A DNA stretch of 64,000 nucleotides from Streptococcus taonis (GCF_029948085.1 NZ_JARZZP010000002.1:62001-126000), one strand, 5' to 3'. Positions 35,701 through 44,874 are shown, numbered from the stretch's first letter. Numbers and translations are program-made. Notes: generated by a model not told the origin, from the sequence alone.

Positions 35701-35850
35701 AACCAAATCATCATCCAGGCTATAGCGAATTTCTTCATCTGCTACACGCGCATAGAGGCGATGGTCTTTCTCTTTGATAATTTCAATCTGACTAGTTTCG
35801 TAGAGTTGAGCTCCCTCCATTCGAAGCTTCCCTGGAATCAATTTAGCCAT
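32764..35850 (-). CDS. SNF2-family helicase with SWIM zinc finger
   Basis: A 1028-residue bacterial SNF2/Rad54-type DNA translocase. A SWIM zinc finger lies near residues 51-70 (VFCACDFF, then GFCVHLAAL). After a long middle region come ATPase motif I ADDMGLGKTLQT (about 605-616), motif II DEAQ (about 702), SGTPIENHLGELWS, and the C-terminal lobe with RVLIFSQFRGMLD and GRAHRMGQEQAVEVYR. Likely acts in repair or chromosome remodelling. GGGG precedes the ATG. First gene of the murC operon. Confidence 0.92.
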   Translation of the reverse strand: MAKLIPGKLRMEGAQLYETSQIEIIKEKDHRLYARVADEEIRYSLDDDLVFCACDFFQKRGFCVHLAALEHYLKNDPIGQELLGNLENVHEQKEEVETQVTFGGKFLESIQIPSLSEIYQLSAQGQIEAGTNRIIWTLRVGLIQTQKFYVIRDIPLFLKVLETSKPYMIGKLYETSLNIRQFDESSQLVLNFLQGIVEDEVENSLFFQNQGRHLYFPLSFFEQGVSLLMGLDEFQFDHQISSYPHLVFQDFDGQAGLFTFQIEEKSNYYEMEIFQQVRLNSFYKGQVLFTKGTFYLLSKEQARLIEKLKKVSIDKSGRKILQFDTSDRDLLASTLSQFKDIGEVKAPDALQIQSFRPSFYMEEEEDGSIRLDMQFQYETCLVRNRNELENLPFASDIQLEKEIFQLALSAGFEADFRSWRQSLKADAVHAFFQEVLPAFAALGELKISESLQDLYQVQKPQVHISSKGSLLEIQFDFQDIDQEEIDRAMKALVEKQDYYISSSNQVYYFDDQTKRIRQDLEELGIENLQDGAFRARKSLAYTLSHLFKDQDQISFTEEFRNLAHDLTHPEDFSMKELNIQAELRDYQKKGIQWLQMLHHYGFGGILADDMGLGKTLQTIAFLSSQVQADTSVLILAPSGLIYNWADEFQKFAPDLDVAVVHGLKSHRESILAENHQIYVTSYATFRQDSEIYRNLSFDFLFLDEAQVMKNAQTKIAQSLRQFVVPSVFALSGTPIENHLGELWSIFQIVLPGLLPTKKDFMKLPAERVAQFIKPFVMRRKKEEVLTELPDLIEVVYKNELEDKQKAIYLAQLQQMQERLGQVSDSEFQRNRVEILTGLMRLRQICDTPALFMEDYQGESGKLDSLRDLLVQIAEGGHRVLIFSQFRGMLDRIEQELPDLGLTSFKITGSTPSQERQEMTKAFNQGERDVFLISLKAGGVGLNLTGADTVILVDLWWNPAVESQAIGRAHRMGQEQAVEVYRLVTRGTIEEKIQELQEKKKNLVSEILDGTESRGSLSLAEIREILGIS

Positions 35851-35903
35851 ATTTTCCCCTTTACTTTATCTCTTAATTATACCACATTTCTTCTTACGAA
35901 AAT

Positions 35904-35936
35904 AGCCTTCTAGGAGTACTTTTCTCCTAAAAGGCT
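35904..35936 (-). terminator. Terminator after the PatB gene
   Basis: AGCCTTTTAGGAG and CTCCTAGAAGGCT arms around AAAAGTA, followed by ATTTTC on the minus strand. Confidence 0.78.
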
Positions 35937-35942
35937 AGCTTC

Positions 35943-37109
35943 TTAAAATTTAGCGAAAGTAGCAATGATTCGCTGGCAAACTTCTTCCAAGACAGATGTC
36001 GGCATGGCTACATTTAAGCGAGCATGGAGAGCTCCTTCTTCACCAAAGTCCAAGCCCCTGTTCAGGATAACCTTGGCTTCGTCTCTTAAAAGGCTTCTTA
36101 ATTCTTCATCACGAATATCGTAGGCTGAAAAATCAAGCCAAATGAGATAGGTTCCTTGAGGTTTCATGACCTTGATTTTAGTCTCTTTTCCAAATAAATC
36201 CACCACATAATTGATGTGGTCTTCAAAGACTTGCTTGAGTTCCTCTAGCCAATCCTTCCCATAGCGATAAGCAGTTTCTGTCGCCAAATAGCCCAACCCT
36301 GAGATTTCATGTTGATTATTAGCTAGCTGGCGCTTTTGGAAAGCCACTCTTAACTTAGGATTCTCGATAATAGCGTAGGAATTCTTTGTTCCCGCAATAT
36401 TGAAGGTCTTGGTAGCGCTGCTTAAAATCAGTGAAAATTCTTTAAAATCTTCATTTACCGTATTGAATGACTGGTGTTTGTTTCCAAACAAGGCTAAGTC
36501 TTGGTGAATCTCATCAGACACCAACAAAACTCCATGTTTTTGACAAAGTTGTCCAATCTTCTCTAAGACTTCCTTCTCCCAAACACGTCCACCAGGATTA
36601 TGAGGGTTGCAGAGAACGTAAAGTTTCACATCCTCTTCAACAAAGTCTTTCTCTAATTGATCAAAGTCAATCTCAAAAAGTCCGTCTTTTTCTACTAGAG
36701 AGTTGGTGATTAGTCTACGATTATTAAGCTTAATACTGCGAGCAAAAGGAGGATAAACTGGTGTGTTAATGAGTACTGCTTCACCCTCTTTGGTAAAGGC
36801 TTGGATGGCTGTTGAAATAGCTGGTACTACTCCTTCGATAAAGACTAGGGCATCCTTATCAAAGCGATAGCCGTGCTGTTTTTCCTCCCAGTTTTGAACG
36901 GCTTCAATCAAGCCATCACTAGCATAGGTATAGCCATAGACTAATTGCTCAGCATAGTCATGGACTGTCTGACGAATCTCAGGTAAGACTTCAAAGTCCA
37001 TATCAGCGATCCAGGCTGGCAATACTTGACGGTCAGTCTCTGCTTCTTTCCATTTGTAGGTATGATGTCCAAAACGATTGGGCAAGGTCGTAAAATCATA
37101 TTTTCCCAT
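35943..37109 (-). CDS. patB: Cystathionine beta-lyase, PatB/MalY type aminotransferase fold
   Basis: A 388-residue PLP-dependent C-S lyase that releases homocysteine (or H2S, pyruvate and ammonia) from cystathionine or cysteine. The Schiff-base Lys lies in SSATKTFNIAG; other markers are WIADMDFEVLPEI, NPHNPGGRVW and RLNVAMP. Start at MGKYDFTTLPNRF (37109), eight bases after the metB stop with AAGGA upstream. Pairing with the gamma-synthase makes a transsulfuration module for methionine synthesis. Confidence 0.88.
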   Translation of the reverse strand: MGKYDFTTLPNRFGHHTYKWKEAETDRQVLPAWIADMDFEVLPEIRQTVHDYAEQLVYGYTYASDGLIEAVQNWEEKQHGYRFDKDALVFIEGVVPAISTAIQAFTKEGEAVLINTPVYPPFARSIKLNNRRLITNSLVEKDGLFEIDFDQLEKDFVEEDVKLYVLCNPHNPGGRVWEKEVLEKIGQLCQKHGVLLVSDEIHQDLALFGNKHQSFNTVNEDFKEFSLILSSATKTFNIAGTKNSYAIIENPKLRVAFQKRQLANNQHEISGLGYLATETAYRYGKDWLEELKQVFEDHINYVVDLFGKETKIKVMKPQGTYLIWLDFSAYDIRDEELRSLLRDEAKVILNRGLDFGEEGALHARLNVAMPTSVLEEVCQRIIATFAKF

Positions 37110-37116
37110 AGTTTTA

Positions 37117-38211
37117 TCATCCTTCCAAGGCTTGACGCAAGTCTTCAATCAAATCTCTAACATCCTCAATACCAATAGACAAGCGCAAGAGGTCATCTGT
37201 CAATCCATAAGAATGGCGAACCTCTGCAGGAATGTCTGCATGGGTTTGAGTAGTTGGGTAGGTAATCAGACTTTCTACCCCACCTAAACTTTCAGCAAAA
37301 GAAAATACTTTCAAAGTATTTAAGATATGAGGAATACGTTTCTCATCTGCTACTTTAAAGGAAATCATTCCCCCACGACCTGTATACAAGACTTCTTTGA
37401 CAGCAGGTGATTGTTCCAAAAAGGCTACGATTTCTTGAGCATTAGCAGTCGAGCGCTCCATGCGAAGTGACAAGGTCTTAAGACCACGAATCAACTGATA
37501 GCTATCAAATGGTGACAAAACAGCCCCTGTCGTGTTGAGATTGTAAAAGAGTTTTTCGTATAGATCCGCACTATCTGTCACAACTACACCAGCTAAAACA
37601 TCATTATGACCTGCAAGGTATTTTGTCGCTGAATGAAGGACAATATCTGCCCCGTCTTCAATTGGACGTTGATAGATTGGACTGTAGAAGGTATTGTCCA
37701 CGACAACTTTAGCACCTTTAGCATGAGCTAATGTTGACAATTTTTCAATATCAAATTCCAACATCAAAGGGTTGGTTGGTGTTTCGATATAAAGTACATC
37801 CACATCCTTTTCTAGCTCGGCAATCAGCTCTTCTTCTGTGTTTGCATAAGTAAAGTGGAAACGTCCTTCTTGTTCCACTTGATTGAACCAGCGGAAAGAA
37901 CCACCGTAAAGATCACGGACAGCCAAAACCTTGCTTCCTACTGGGAAGACACTAAAGGCCAACACAATCGCAGACATACCTGAACTAGTTGCTAGAGCAT
38001 AGTGGGCTGATTCAATAGCTGCTAAGACTTCCTCTGCCTTGCTACGAGTTGGGTTTTTAGTGCGGGTATAGTCAAATCCAGTTGATTGACCAAATTCTGG
38101 GTGCTGATAAGTCGTTGAAAAGTGAATTGGTGTAACCAAAGCACCTGTTGCCTCATCAGACTTGATCCCTGCTTGTGCTAAAATTGTGTTGATGTGAAAT
38201 GATTTACTCAT
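37117..38211 (-). CDS. metB: Cystathionine gamma-synthase/lyase
   Basis: A 364-residue Cys/Met-metabolism PLP enzyme. The PLP Lys is in HSATKYLAGHND, preceded by YIETPTNPLM and VVDNTF, and followed by FAESLGGVESLITYP and SHSYGL-type C-terminal motifs (RHSYGLTDDLLRLSIGIED). It likely joins an activated homoserine with cysteine to give cystathionine, which the next gene product cleaves. GGAGG precedes the ATG; extended -10 TGGTACAAT upstream. Confidence 0.88.
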   Translation of the reverse strand: MSKSFHINTILAQAGIKSDEATGALVTPIHFSTTYQHPEFGQSTGFDYTRTKNPTRSKAEEVLAAIESAHYALATSSGMSAIVLAFSVFPVGSKVLAVRDLYGGSFRWFNQVEQEGRFHFTYANTEEELIAELEKDVDVLYIETPTNPLMLEFDIEKLSTLAHAKGAKVVVDNTFYSPIYQRPIEDGADIVLHSATKYLAGHNDVLAGVVVTDSADLYEKLFYNLNTTGAVLSPFDSYQLIRGLKTLSLRMERSTANAQEIVAFLEQSPAVKEVLYTGRGGMISFKVADEKRIPHILNTLKVFSFAESLGGVESLITYPTTQTHADIPAEVRHSYGLTDDLLRLSIGIEDVRDLIEDLRQALEG

Positions 38212-38306
38212 ACAATACCTCCAAATCTATAGTAACTATTGTACCACTTATTTGGGATCCTTCGTTTTCTTGTTTTCAAGAGCTAGTTATAGTTTCAAAC
38301 TATACA

Positions 38307-38338
38307 AAAACGATAGCTTCCTGAGAAACTATCGTTTT
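38307..38338 (-). terminator. aliB terminator
   Basis: AAAACGATAG and CTATCGTTTT arms, followed on the minus strand by TTGTATAG; lies 20 bases past the aliB stop. Confidence 0.8.
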
Positions 38339-38356
38339 TCCTGTTGCACTGACTGA

Positions 38357-40315
38357 TTATTTAACGTGTTTTGCTAATTCTTCTTGGGCTTTTTTGTTAG
38401 ATTCTTCTTTTTCTTTTAGCCATTTTTCTTTAGCTTTTTCATACTCATCAGCCGTTACAGTCTTATCTTGCAACTTGAGATATTTGTATGATTCGACACC
38501 CTTATTTCCTGCTTGTGAGAATGGCGATGAGAATGGAACTGTCTTTCTCAAGGTCGGTGTTCCACCAAGAGAAACGTTTGGAATTGCAAGGGCGCTATCA
38601 ACGAGCCAAGCTTGAACTTCAGCATATTTTTCATAACGTTTTGCTGGTTCTTGCTCCTTGTTAGCATCTTCTAACATTTGAGTGTAAGTATCGAGTCCAA
38701 CTGCCTTAGCCTTGTCATTTACCTCACCTGGTTCTAGACCAATGTTTTGCAACATACCCCCATTATTAACATTTAGGATATCAAGATAACTTGAAGGATC
38801 CAAGTAGTCCGCACTCCAACCACCATTATAGATATCAAAGTCTTTTTGAGCTGCGGTTTGAGCGAGGTAGCTAGAATTATCATAGTCGTCTGTTGATAAT
38901 TGTTGAATATCGATAACCACATTCTCAGCCCCTAGAACAGATTCGATGGATTGTTTCAAAGAGCTTGCTTCAAGTACACCTTTTTTAGCTGATTGGTCAA
39001 CTGATACATCCAAGTGGATTGGGAATTGCACACCCTTAGCTTCCAATTCTTTCTTAGCTTCTGCAAACTTAGCCTTAGCCTTGTCAGGATTGTAGTATGG
39101 GTCTTGTGCATCTGCAAAGTTGATTCCTTGCCATTCTTGGCCATAGTTGACCATCTTTTCTGAAACAACATCGCCAAAGTCTTTTCCGTTGATACTTACA
39201 AATGTTGGAGGTACAACCAGGTTACGAATAATCTTCGTTGCTCCGTCTTCCCCTTGAGATTGAGCTCCATAGGCTGTACGGTTGTATGCATAGTTGAAGG
39301 CTTGACGGAAGTTTTTATTCAGAACTGCTTCTTGAGTTGATTTCTTTTCGATATCTGAGGATTTAGACGTGAAGTTATAAGATTTTCTGTCCAAGTTGAA
39401 GTTCAAGTAATAAGAAGTTGCGGTTTGCATACTATAAATGATGTTATCTTTGTTCTTCTCTTTAATTCCTTCAAAGCTTGAGCTATTTGGATAGAGACGT
39501 GCGTAGCTGTAGACTCCTTCTACAAAGTTACGAGCTAGTGCATCTTGGTCACTACCATCATAATAGGCCAATTTCACATCATCCACAAAGACATTTTTTT
39601 CATCCCAGTAGTTGGGATTTTTCTTGAATTCGATGACAGATTTTGAAACAAAGGATTTCATCAAGAAAGGTCCATTGTACAAAATACTAGAAGGGTCTAC
39701 CTTACCAAAATCATCCCCTTTTGATTTCAGGAAGTCTGCATTGACAGGGAAGAGAATGGTTGATGTTGTTTTAGAATTCCAATAAGATTCTGGTCGTGTC
39801 AAAGTGTACTGAACTGTTTGGTCGTCAATCGCCTTAACACCGACAGTTGAAAAGTCAGTTGTTTTCCCGTTGATATAGTCATCCAAACCTGCTACAGAAT
39901 CTTGAACCAGGTACAAAGCTTCGGATTTTTTATCAGCAGCATATTTCAAACCAGTTACAAAATCTTGGGCAGTTACTGGAGCATATTCTTCACCTTCAGA
40001 GGTATACCACTTAGCATCTTTACGAAGTTTATAAGTGTATGTCAAACCGTCCTGAGAAACACTCCAATCCTCTGCTAAGGATGGAACGTAGTTACCGTAT
40101 TGGTCATTTTCCATCAACCCATCTACCAAATTGGTAACGATGTCATTGGTTGTTGCACGGTTTTCTGCAAGATAGTTCAAACTAGACGGATCGCTAGGAT
40201 AGACATAGTTGTATGTTTTAGTTGAACTAGCTGAGTTGCTACAAGCCGCCAATAGTAGAGCGGCACTTAGGGCAAGGCCTGCCAGCGTCAGATATTTTGC
40301 CTTAGACTTTTTCAT
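38357..40315 (-). CDS. aliB: Oligopeptide-binding lipoprotein AliB
   Basis: A 652-residue extracellular substrate-binding lipoprotein of the OppA family. The signal peptide ends with lipobox LLAAC (lipidated Cys25), followed by SNSASSTKTYNY. The SBP_bac_5 domain is evident from DPSSLNYLAENRATTNDIV, NLVDGLMENDQYGNYVPSLA and the later NPNYWDE. The length equals that of pneumococcal AliB. No permease or ATPase genes adjoin it, consistent with Ali proteins sharing the AmiCDEF transporter. Start at MKKSKAKYL with GGAGG upstream. Its own promoter is at 40348-40376. Confidence 0.92.
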   Translation of the reverse strand: MKKSKAKYLTLAGLALSAALLLAACSNSASSTKTYNYVYPSDPSSLNYLAENRATTNDIVTNLVDGLMENDQYGNYVPSLAEDWSVSQDGLTYTYKLRKDAKWYTSEGEEYAPVTAQDFVTGLKYAADKKSEALYLVQDSVAGLDDYINGKTTDFSTVGVKAIDDQTVQYTLTRPESYWNSKTTSTILFPVNADFLKSKGDDFGKVDPSSILYNGPFLMKSFVSKSVIEFKKNPNYWDEKNVFVDDVKLAYYDGSDQDALARNFVEGVYSYARLYPNSSSFEGIKEKNKDNIIYSMQTATSYYLNFNLDRKSYNFTSKSSDIEKKSTQEAVLNKNFRQAFNYAYNRTAYGAQSQGEDGATKIIRNLVVPPTFVSINGKDFGDVVSEKMVNYGQEWQGINFADAQDPYYNPDKAKAKFAEAKKELEAKGVQFPIHLDVSVDQSAKKGVLEASSLKQSIESVLGAENVVIDIQQLSTDDYDNSSYLAQTAAQKDFDIYNGGWSADYLDPSSYLDILNVNNGGMLQNIGLEPGEVNDKAKAVGLDTYTQMLEDANKEQEPAKRYEKYAEVQAWLVDSALAIPNVSLGGTPTLRKTVPFSSPFSQAGNKGVESYKYLKLQDKTVTADEYEKAKEKWLKEKEESNKKAQEELAKHVK

Positions 40316-40347
40316 TTCCAGAACCTCCAAATTTAAATATTTGTATC

Positions 40348-40376
40348 ATTATACAGCTATTGTTTTTTTTAGTCAA
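40348..40376 (-). promoter_or_regulatory. aliB promoter
   Basis: -35 TTGACT (40371-40376), 17-bp spacer, -10 TATAAT (40348-40353). Confidence 0.82.
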
Positions 40377-40437
40377 GCGATTATAGACATAAATTAATCT
40401 TTTTTCTACAATTTTTATTTTTTTCTCTCTTTTTTAA

Positions 40438-40487
40438 ATAAAAAATGAACAATTTAAACTTTTTTAGAGTTGAAAGTTCAAATTGTT
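40438..40487 (-). terminator. murJ terminator
   Basis: Fourteen-base arms (40448-40461 and 40474-40487) with one mismatch, AACAATTTGAACTT and AAGTTTAAATTGTT on the minus strand, followed by CATTTTTTATTT. Confidence 0.75.
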
Positions 40488-40505
40488 AATTTTATTTATA
40501 AACTA

Positions 40506-42128
40506 TTATGATATTTTCAAGCGTTCTCGCAACTGGTCCGCTTTTGCCTGTCCAATAATCTTATCCAAGAGACGAGTATAGAGACACATGACTCCGTAGA
40601 GACCACCACCGATTGTTCCGATTAGGGCGACATAGATGAAGCTCCAGAAACGTCCAGTTGGATGGAAAACAAATCCAAGAATCCATTGTAAGAGGCCTAC
40701 CAGAATAAACATGACTAAAGTCAAAATAGTAACTAAGATTGTTCGCTTCAGAATAATCTTACGACGAGCACCTGTAACCTGACAGATATCACGATACATC
40801 AAGACATTCGGGATAATGAGACCGATAGTCGTTGAAATGAGGGGACCATAACTATGGAAAATCGCTATTGATGGTAATTGTAGAACGATTTTGGCAATAG
40901 ATCCATAGACAAAGTAAAGAACCGCCTTGCGGTTACGGAACATGGCCTGAAGCATAGGGGACAAGACCATGTACAAACCAAGAATGGTTGACTGTAAAAC
41001 TGCAAAGACAAACAAGCCCATAGCCAAACTATCTGGCTTACCGTAAAAGACTGTATAGAGAGGTTCACCAACCATGACTACTCCAACAGTTGCTGGAAGT
41101 AAGAATAAGAAGAGCATGGTGATACTATCTTGCACCAAACGAGCAGCTGCCTGCAAATCCCCCTTGACATAGTTCTCCGTCAAGAGAGGCAGACCAACAC
41201 TACCAATCGAAACTCCAACCGAAATCAAAATCATAGTGATTTTATTAGGATTAGCAGAGAAATAAGAAAACATGATAATTAAGTCTTCATTACTATAGTT
41301 GGTAAACCACTTCATGCTATTGATAAAGGTATTTTGGTCCAAGATTTGGAAAAGCTGAATAGCCGAACCAGTCAAGATAAAAGGAATAGCTTCCTTAATG
41401 GTATCAACCAAGAGACCCTTACTATCAATCTTATCTCGAGTTTCAAAAACTTTTTGAAGCATTCCTTCTTTGTAAAGGTAATAGATCAAGACTGCAAAAC
41501 TAGCTACCATTCCCACAAAGGCCGCAAAGGTAGACTGGGTAACTGCTGATAGATAATCTTTTGAACCCAACTTCATGATTATAAAGGTTGCTAAGAGCAT
41601 CCAAATCACACGAATGACCTGTTCAGCGATTTGGCTCATGGCATAAGGTTTAAGATTATTCATCCCTTGGAAAAATCCACGGATAACACTCATAGACGGG
41701 AAAATCAAGACAGCCCAAGCTAGACTCTGCATAATGGGGATGAGCTCCTTACCAACACCAGAAAGATCTGCTAACCAAGGGGCAAAGAGATACAAGATTA
41801 AAGCAAAGACCACACCAAGTCCTGTCATAAAGCCTAGGAAACTCCGAATCAGGGCAAAACTATGCTCTTCCTCATGCATGGTGTTATACTTGGCAACTTG
41901 CTTTGCGACTGCCACAGGGATACCTGCTGTCGAAATCAACAAGAACCAAGCGTAGATATTGTAACCCATAGTGAAGAGTCCATTGGCCTTAGCGGCATAA
42001 GTCCCCATCCAGATATACCAGGGAATGATGTAAATAGCTCCGAGCAGGCGACTGATAAAGTTACTAGCTGTAAGCCAAGCAGTCCCTCGTAACATCTGGG
42101 CCTGCTGATGATTATTTTCGTTAGACAT
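40506..42128 (-). CDS. murJ: Lipid II flippase MurJ (YtgP)
   Basis: A 540-residue MVF/MATE-like membrane protein with about 14 helices that carries lipid II across the membrane. It begins RGTAWLTASNFISRLLGAIY and has the polysaccharide-export fold (GLFTMGYNIYAWFLLISTAG, AGIPVAVAKQVAKYN). The start MSNENNHQQ at 42128 has GAGGAAG upstream; an ATG five codons earlier has none. Divergent from murE with overlapping promoters, which supports a wall-synthesis role over capsule export. Confidence 0.88.
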   Translation of the reverse strand: MSNENNHQQAQMLRGTAWLTASNFISRLLGAIYIIPWYIWMGTYAAKANGLFTMGYNIYAWFLLISTAGIPVAVAKQVAKYNTMHEEEHSFALIRSFLGFMTGLGVVFALILYLFAPWLADLSGVGKELIPIMQSLAWAVLIFPSMSVIRGFFQGMNNLKPYAMSQIAEQVIRVIWMLLATFIIMKLGSKDYLSAVTQSTFAAFVGMVASFAVLIYYLYKEGMLQKVFETRDKIDSKGLLVDTIKEAIPFILTGSAIQLFQILDQNTFINSMKWFTNYSNEDLIIMFSYFSANPNKITMILISVGVSIGSVGLPLLTENYVKGDLQAAARLVQDSITMLFLFLLPATVGVVMVGEPLYTVFYGKPDSLAMGLFVFAVLQSTILGLYMVLSPMLQAMFRNRKAVLYFVYGSIAKIVLQLPSIAIFHSYGPLISTTIGLIIPNVLMYRDICQVTGARRKIILKRTILVTILTLVMFILVGLLQWILGFVFHPTGRFWSFIYVALIGTIGGGLYGVMCLYTRLLDKIIGQAKADQLRERLKIS

Positions 42129-42175
42129 AACTTCCTCATTCATTTTTAATCACTAGGAATTCTTCCTTATCTTCC

Positions 42176-42203
42176 ATTATAAACTTTTCCTTGTTACTTG
42201 TAA
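42176..42203 (-). promoter_or_regulatory. murJ promoter
   Basis: -35 TTACAA (rc of 42198-42203), 16-bp spacer, -10 TATAAT (42176-42181). The same six bases read as TTGTAA form the -35 of the divergent murE promoter. Confidence 0.68.
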
Positions 42204-42226
42204 AATTCAGACTTAAGGTATACAAT
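42198..42226 (+). promoter_or_regulatory. murE promoter, predicted leaderless
   Basis: -35 TTGTAA (42198-42203), 17-bp spacer, -10 TACAAT (42221-42226). Only seven bases (AGAAAGT) separate the -10 from the ATG at 42234, so transcription should start at or next to the start codon. No Shine-Dalgarno. Confidence 0.75.
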
Positions 42227-42233
42227 AGAAAGT

Positions 42234-43679
42234 ATGATAAAGATAGAAACTATATTAGATATTTTAAAGAAGGATGGTCTCTTCCGTGAGATTATCGACC
42301 AAGGATATTACCACTACAACTACAGCGATGTTATTTTTGACAGCATCAGTTACGATAGCCGCACAACCAAAGAAAATACTCTATTTTTTGCCAAAGGAGC
42401 TGCCTTTAAAAAAGAATATCTGTTTTCAGCTATCGCACAAGGACTTGGTTGGTACGTGGCTGAGCAGGACTATGAAGTAGGTATTCCTGTTATTGTTGTT
42501 AACAATATCAAAAAGGCCATGAGCTTGATTGCCATGGAATTTTATGGTAATCCGCAGGATAAACTTAAAATTCTAGCCTTTACAGGAACCAAGGGAAAAA
42601 CAACAGCGGCTTACTTTGCCTATCATATCTTGTCTCAACGCTACCCAACAGCCCTCTTGTCGACAATGAATACAACTTTAGATGGTAAGACATTCTTTAA
42701 ATCTTCCTTTTCAACACCTGAAAATATTGATCTCTTTAATATGATGGCTCAAGCGGTTAAGAATGGTAGAACCCATCTGGTAATGGAAGTTTCCAGCCAA
42801 GCTTATCTGGTCAATCGAGTATATGGTTTAACTTTCGACGTGGGAGTTTTTCTAAACATCACCCCTGACCATATTGGTCCAATTGAGCATCCTAACTTTG
42901 AAGACTACTTCTATCACAAGCGTCTCTTGATGAAAAATAGCCGAGCAGTTGTCATTAATAGTGATATGGACCATTTTTCAGTCTTGAAGGAACAAGTAGA
43001 AAATCAAGAACATGACTTCTATGGTAGCCAGTCAAGTAACCAAATCGAAAACTCCAAAGCCTTTAGCTTCTCAGCTACTGGTAAATTAGCAGGAGACTAT
43101 GATATTCAGTTGATTGGGCACTTCAACCAAGAAAATGCCGTCGCAGCTGGGCTGGCTTGTCTTCGTCTAGGTGCTAGTCTGGATGACATCAAAAAAGGAA
43201 TTGCAGCAACACGTGTTCCTGGTCGAATGGAAGTCCTCACTCAGAAAAATGGTGCAAAAGTTTTCATTGATTACGCCCACAATGGTGACAGTCTTAAAAA
43301 ACTAATCTCTGTCGTTGAAACACATCAGACCGGAAAGATAGCTCTAGTTCTCGGTTCAACTGGAAACAAGGGAGAAAGCCGTCGCAAGGACTTTGGACTT
43401 CTCCTCGATCAACATCCTGAAATTCAAGTCTTTCTAACAGCTGATGATCCAAACTACGAAGATCCAATGGCCATTGCAGATGAAATCAGTAGCTATATCC
43501 ATCATCCTGTTGAAAAGATTGCCGACCGTGAGCAAGCTATCAAGACTGCTATGGCTATTACGAGCCAAGCTGAAGATGCGGTCATTATCGCTGGTAAAGG
43601 AGCTGATTGCTACCAAATCGTCCAAGGCAAGAAGGAAGACTACCCTGGAGATGCAGCTATCGCAGAACGTTATCTATAG
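42234..43679 (+). CDS. murE: UDP-MurNAc-L-Ala-D-Glu--L-lysine ligase
   Basis: Adds L-lysine to the wall precursor stem peptide. The 481-residue Mur ligase has the ATP loop [14 protein letters not shown] (about 116-129), VMEVSSQAY, and [10 protein letters not shown], where the DDPN motif marks lysine-specific MurE (diaminopimelate enzymes have DNPR). No ribosome binding site; the promoter -10 lies seven bases upstream, so the message is probably leaderless. The gene shares promoter DNA with divergent murJ. Confidence 0.95.
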   Translation: MIKIETILDILKKDGLFREIIDQGYYHYNYSDVIFDSISYDSRTTKENTLFFAKGAAFKKEYLFSAIAQGLGWYVAEQDYEVGIPVIVVNNIKKAMSLIAMEFYGNPQDKLKILAFTGTKGKTTAAYFAYHILSQRYPTALLSTMNTTLDGKTFFKSSFSTPENIDLFNMMAQAVKNGRTHLVMEVSSQAYLVNRVYGLTFDVGVFLNITPDHIGPIEHPNFEDYFYHKRLLMKNSRAVVINSDMDHFSVLKEQVENQEHDFYGSQSSNQIENSKAFSFSATGKLAGDYDIQLIGHFNQENAVAAGLACLRLGASLDDIKKGIAATRVPGRMEVLTQKNGAKVFIDYAHNGDSLKKLISVVETHQTGKIALVLGSTGNKGESRRKDFGLLLDQHPEIQVFLTADDPNYEDPMAIADEISSYIHHPVEKIADREQAIKTAMAITSQAEDAVIIAGKGADCYQIVQGKKEDYPGDAAIAERYL

Positions 43680-43690
43680 TAAATTTAAAG

Positions 43691-43714
43691 AAGGCTAGGA
43701 AAATCCCTAGCCTT
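43691..43714. terminator. Bidirectional terminator after murE
   Basis: AAGGCTAGG GAAAAT/CCTAGCCTT stem with T-runs on the plus side (TTATTTTTTTAT); it ends murE and the converging gene at 43714. Confidence 0.82.
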
Positions 43715-44364
43715 TATTTTTTTATAAAGATGAATCGTTCCTTATCAAATTCGACAGCCAACTCATATTTCCCATCTACATTTTGAACGATGTAGCCTAA
43801 CAAAACTAAACTATCTACAAAGATATCACGACGTTTCTGCATTAGTTGGTCTTTTTTGAGGAATTTGAGCAAAAAGGTTGTCATATACTTGAGAGCATAC
43901 TCAGGATTGACATCCCCCAAAACAGCATAGAGTTTCTGCTGTTCTTCTGTCAGCGGATACTGGTGCTTAACCTTATAAAAATAATTAGACAAGGTCATTT
44001 TTTCCCTAGCAAAATCCGTATACTCTTCTAGGATAGCTGCATTGGTTTGATTGCGTAATTCCGTCTGAAAATGTTTCTCCAGGATTTCTAGATAGATAGG
44101 ACTATCATCTCTCACAAAGACTTCTTGGTCTAGTTCAAGAGATTCTGTAGATTCTAGAAATGGGAGATTGAGATAATAGCGTTTGTTTTCTCGAAGAATG
44201 AAACCAGCTTTAATGTATTCCTCCAAGTACTTGTCAACTGCAACCCCTGGAAACTGAGCCTTGATTTCACGGAGAATAACATCATCATGCTGATCAAGAT
44301 AGTCAACCAAATCTCTAAAGAATGGTTGACGCGTCAAGCGAGATGGATTAAAAATCTGAATCAT
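43714..44364 (-). CDS. DUF1803-type protein of unknown function
   Basis: A 216-residue soluble protein beginning MIQIFNPSRLTRQPFFRDLV, mostly helical, with no membrane segment or catalytic motif. The first 70 residues (DLVDYLDQHDDVILREIKAQ, then YLEEYIKAGFILRENKRYYL) look like a winged-helix fold, so nucleic acid binding is possible. I believe it belongs to the streptococcal DUF1803 family, from memory. It overlaps the preceding gene by 17 bases. Function unknown. Confidence 0.72.
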   Translation of the reverse strand: MIQIFNPSRLTRQPFFRDLVDYLDQHDDVILREIKAQFPGVAVDKYLEEYIKAGFILRENKRYYLNLPFLESTESLELDQEVFVRDDSPIYLEILEKHFQTELRNQTNAAILEEYTDFAREKMTLSNYFYKVKHQYPLTEEQQKLYAVLGDVNPEYALKYMTTFLLKFLKKDQLMQKRRDIFVDSLVLLGYIVQNVDGKYELAVEFDKERFIFIKK

Positions 44365-44860
44365 GAAGATTCCTTTCTTTACAAACTAAAAGTGGTGATG
44401 CTGCTAATTGACTCGGGTTAGTGCCAGGCTGATTCAGAGGTACAGGAAGCCCCAACTCTCGATAATATTCTCTCCAAAAATCACTGATTTCCTGTGTATC
44501 ATCCCCAAACTTAATGGGAATGGTATCAAAAGTAGGGAGTAGTTCAGCGATGAACTGGGAACAGTAGAAACCATCTCCGTCGGGATAAAAAGAGAAATTA
44601 TAGGGAGTCCCTAAAAGGCTCTCTGCCAGCTTTTTGACTTCTTTTTGATCCATTTTTAGATAGCGATAAAGGTCATAGACTTTCTCAGCTTCAAAGAAAT
44701 CTTCAGGAGATTGGGCAATGACTCCGCCTTCCGTAGTTGCATGATAGACCTGTCCGTCCAAAAAGATGGCCACATGGCTATAGTTACCAGTAGATTCCTG
44801 AATGGCCTGTCCTATATCCGAATCATCTTTCACAAAAATCAAATCGCCATTTTCTAACAT
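44348..44860 (-). CDS. YiiX-like NlpC/P60-fold hydrolase
   Basis: A 170-residue protein of the YiiX/YebB-like permuted papain-fold family. Family motifs are GDLIFVKDDSDIGQAIQEST near the N-terminus, the catalytic His in GNYSHVAIFLDGQVYHAT, and the catalytic Cys in GFYCSQFIAEL. No signal peptide, so it is probably cytoplasmic. Relatives act on amide bonds in peptides or lipids; substrate unknown. GGAGAG precedes the ATG. Forms a pair with the DUF1803-type gene. Confidence 0.8.
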   Translation of the reverse strand: MLENGDLIFVKDDSDIGQAIQESTGNYSHVAIFLDGQVYHATTEGGVIAQSPEDFFEAEKVYDLYRYLKMDQKEVKKLAESLLGTPYNFSFYPDGDGFYCSQFIAELLPTFDTIPIKFGDDTQEISDFWREYYRELGLPVPLNQPGTNPSQLAASPLLVCKERNLHDSDF

Positions 44861-44874
44861 ACTTCTCTCCTAGC

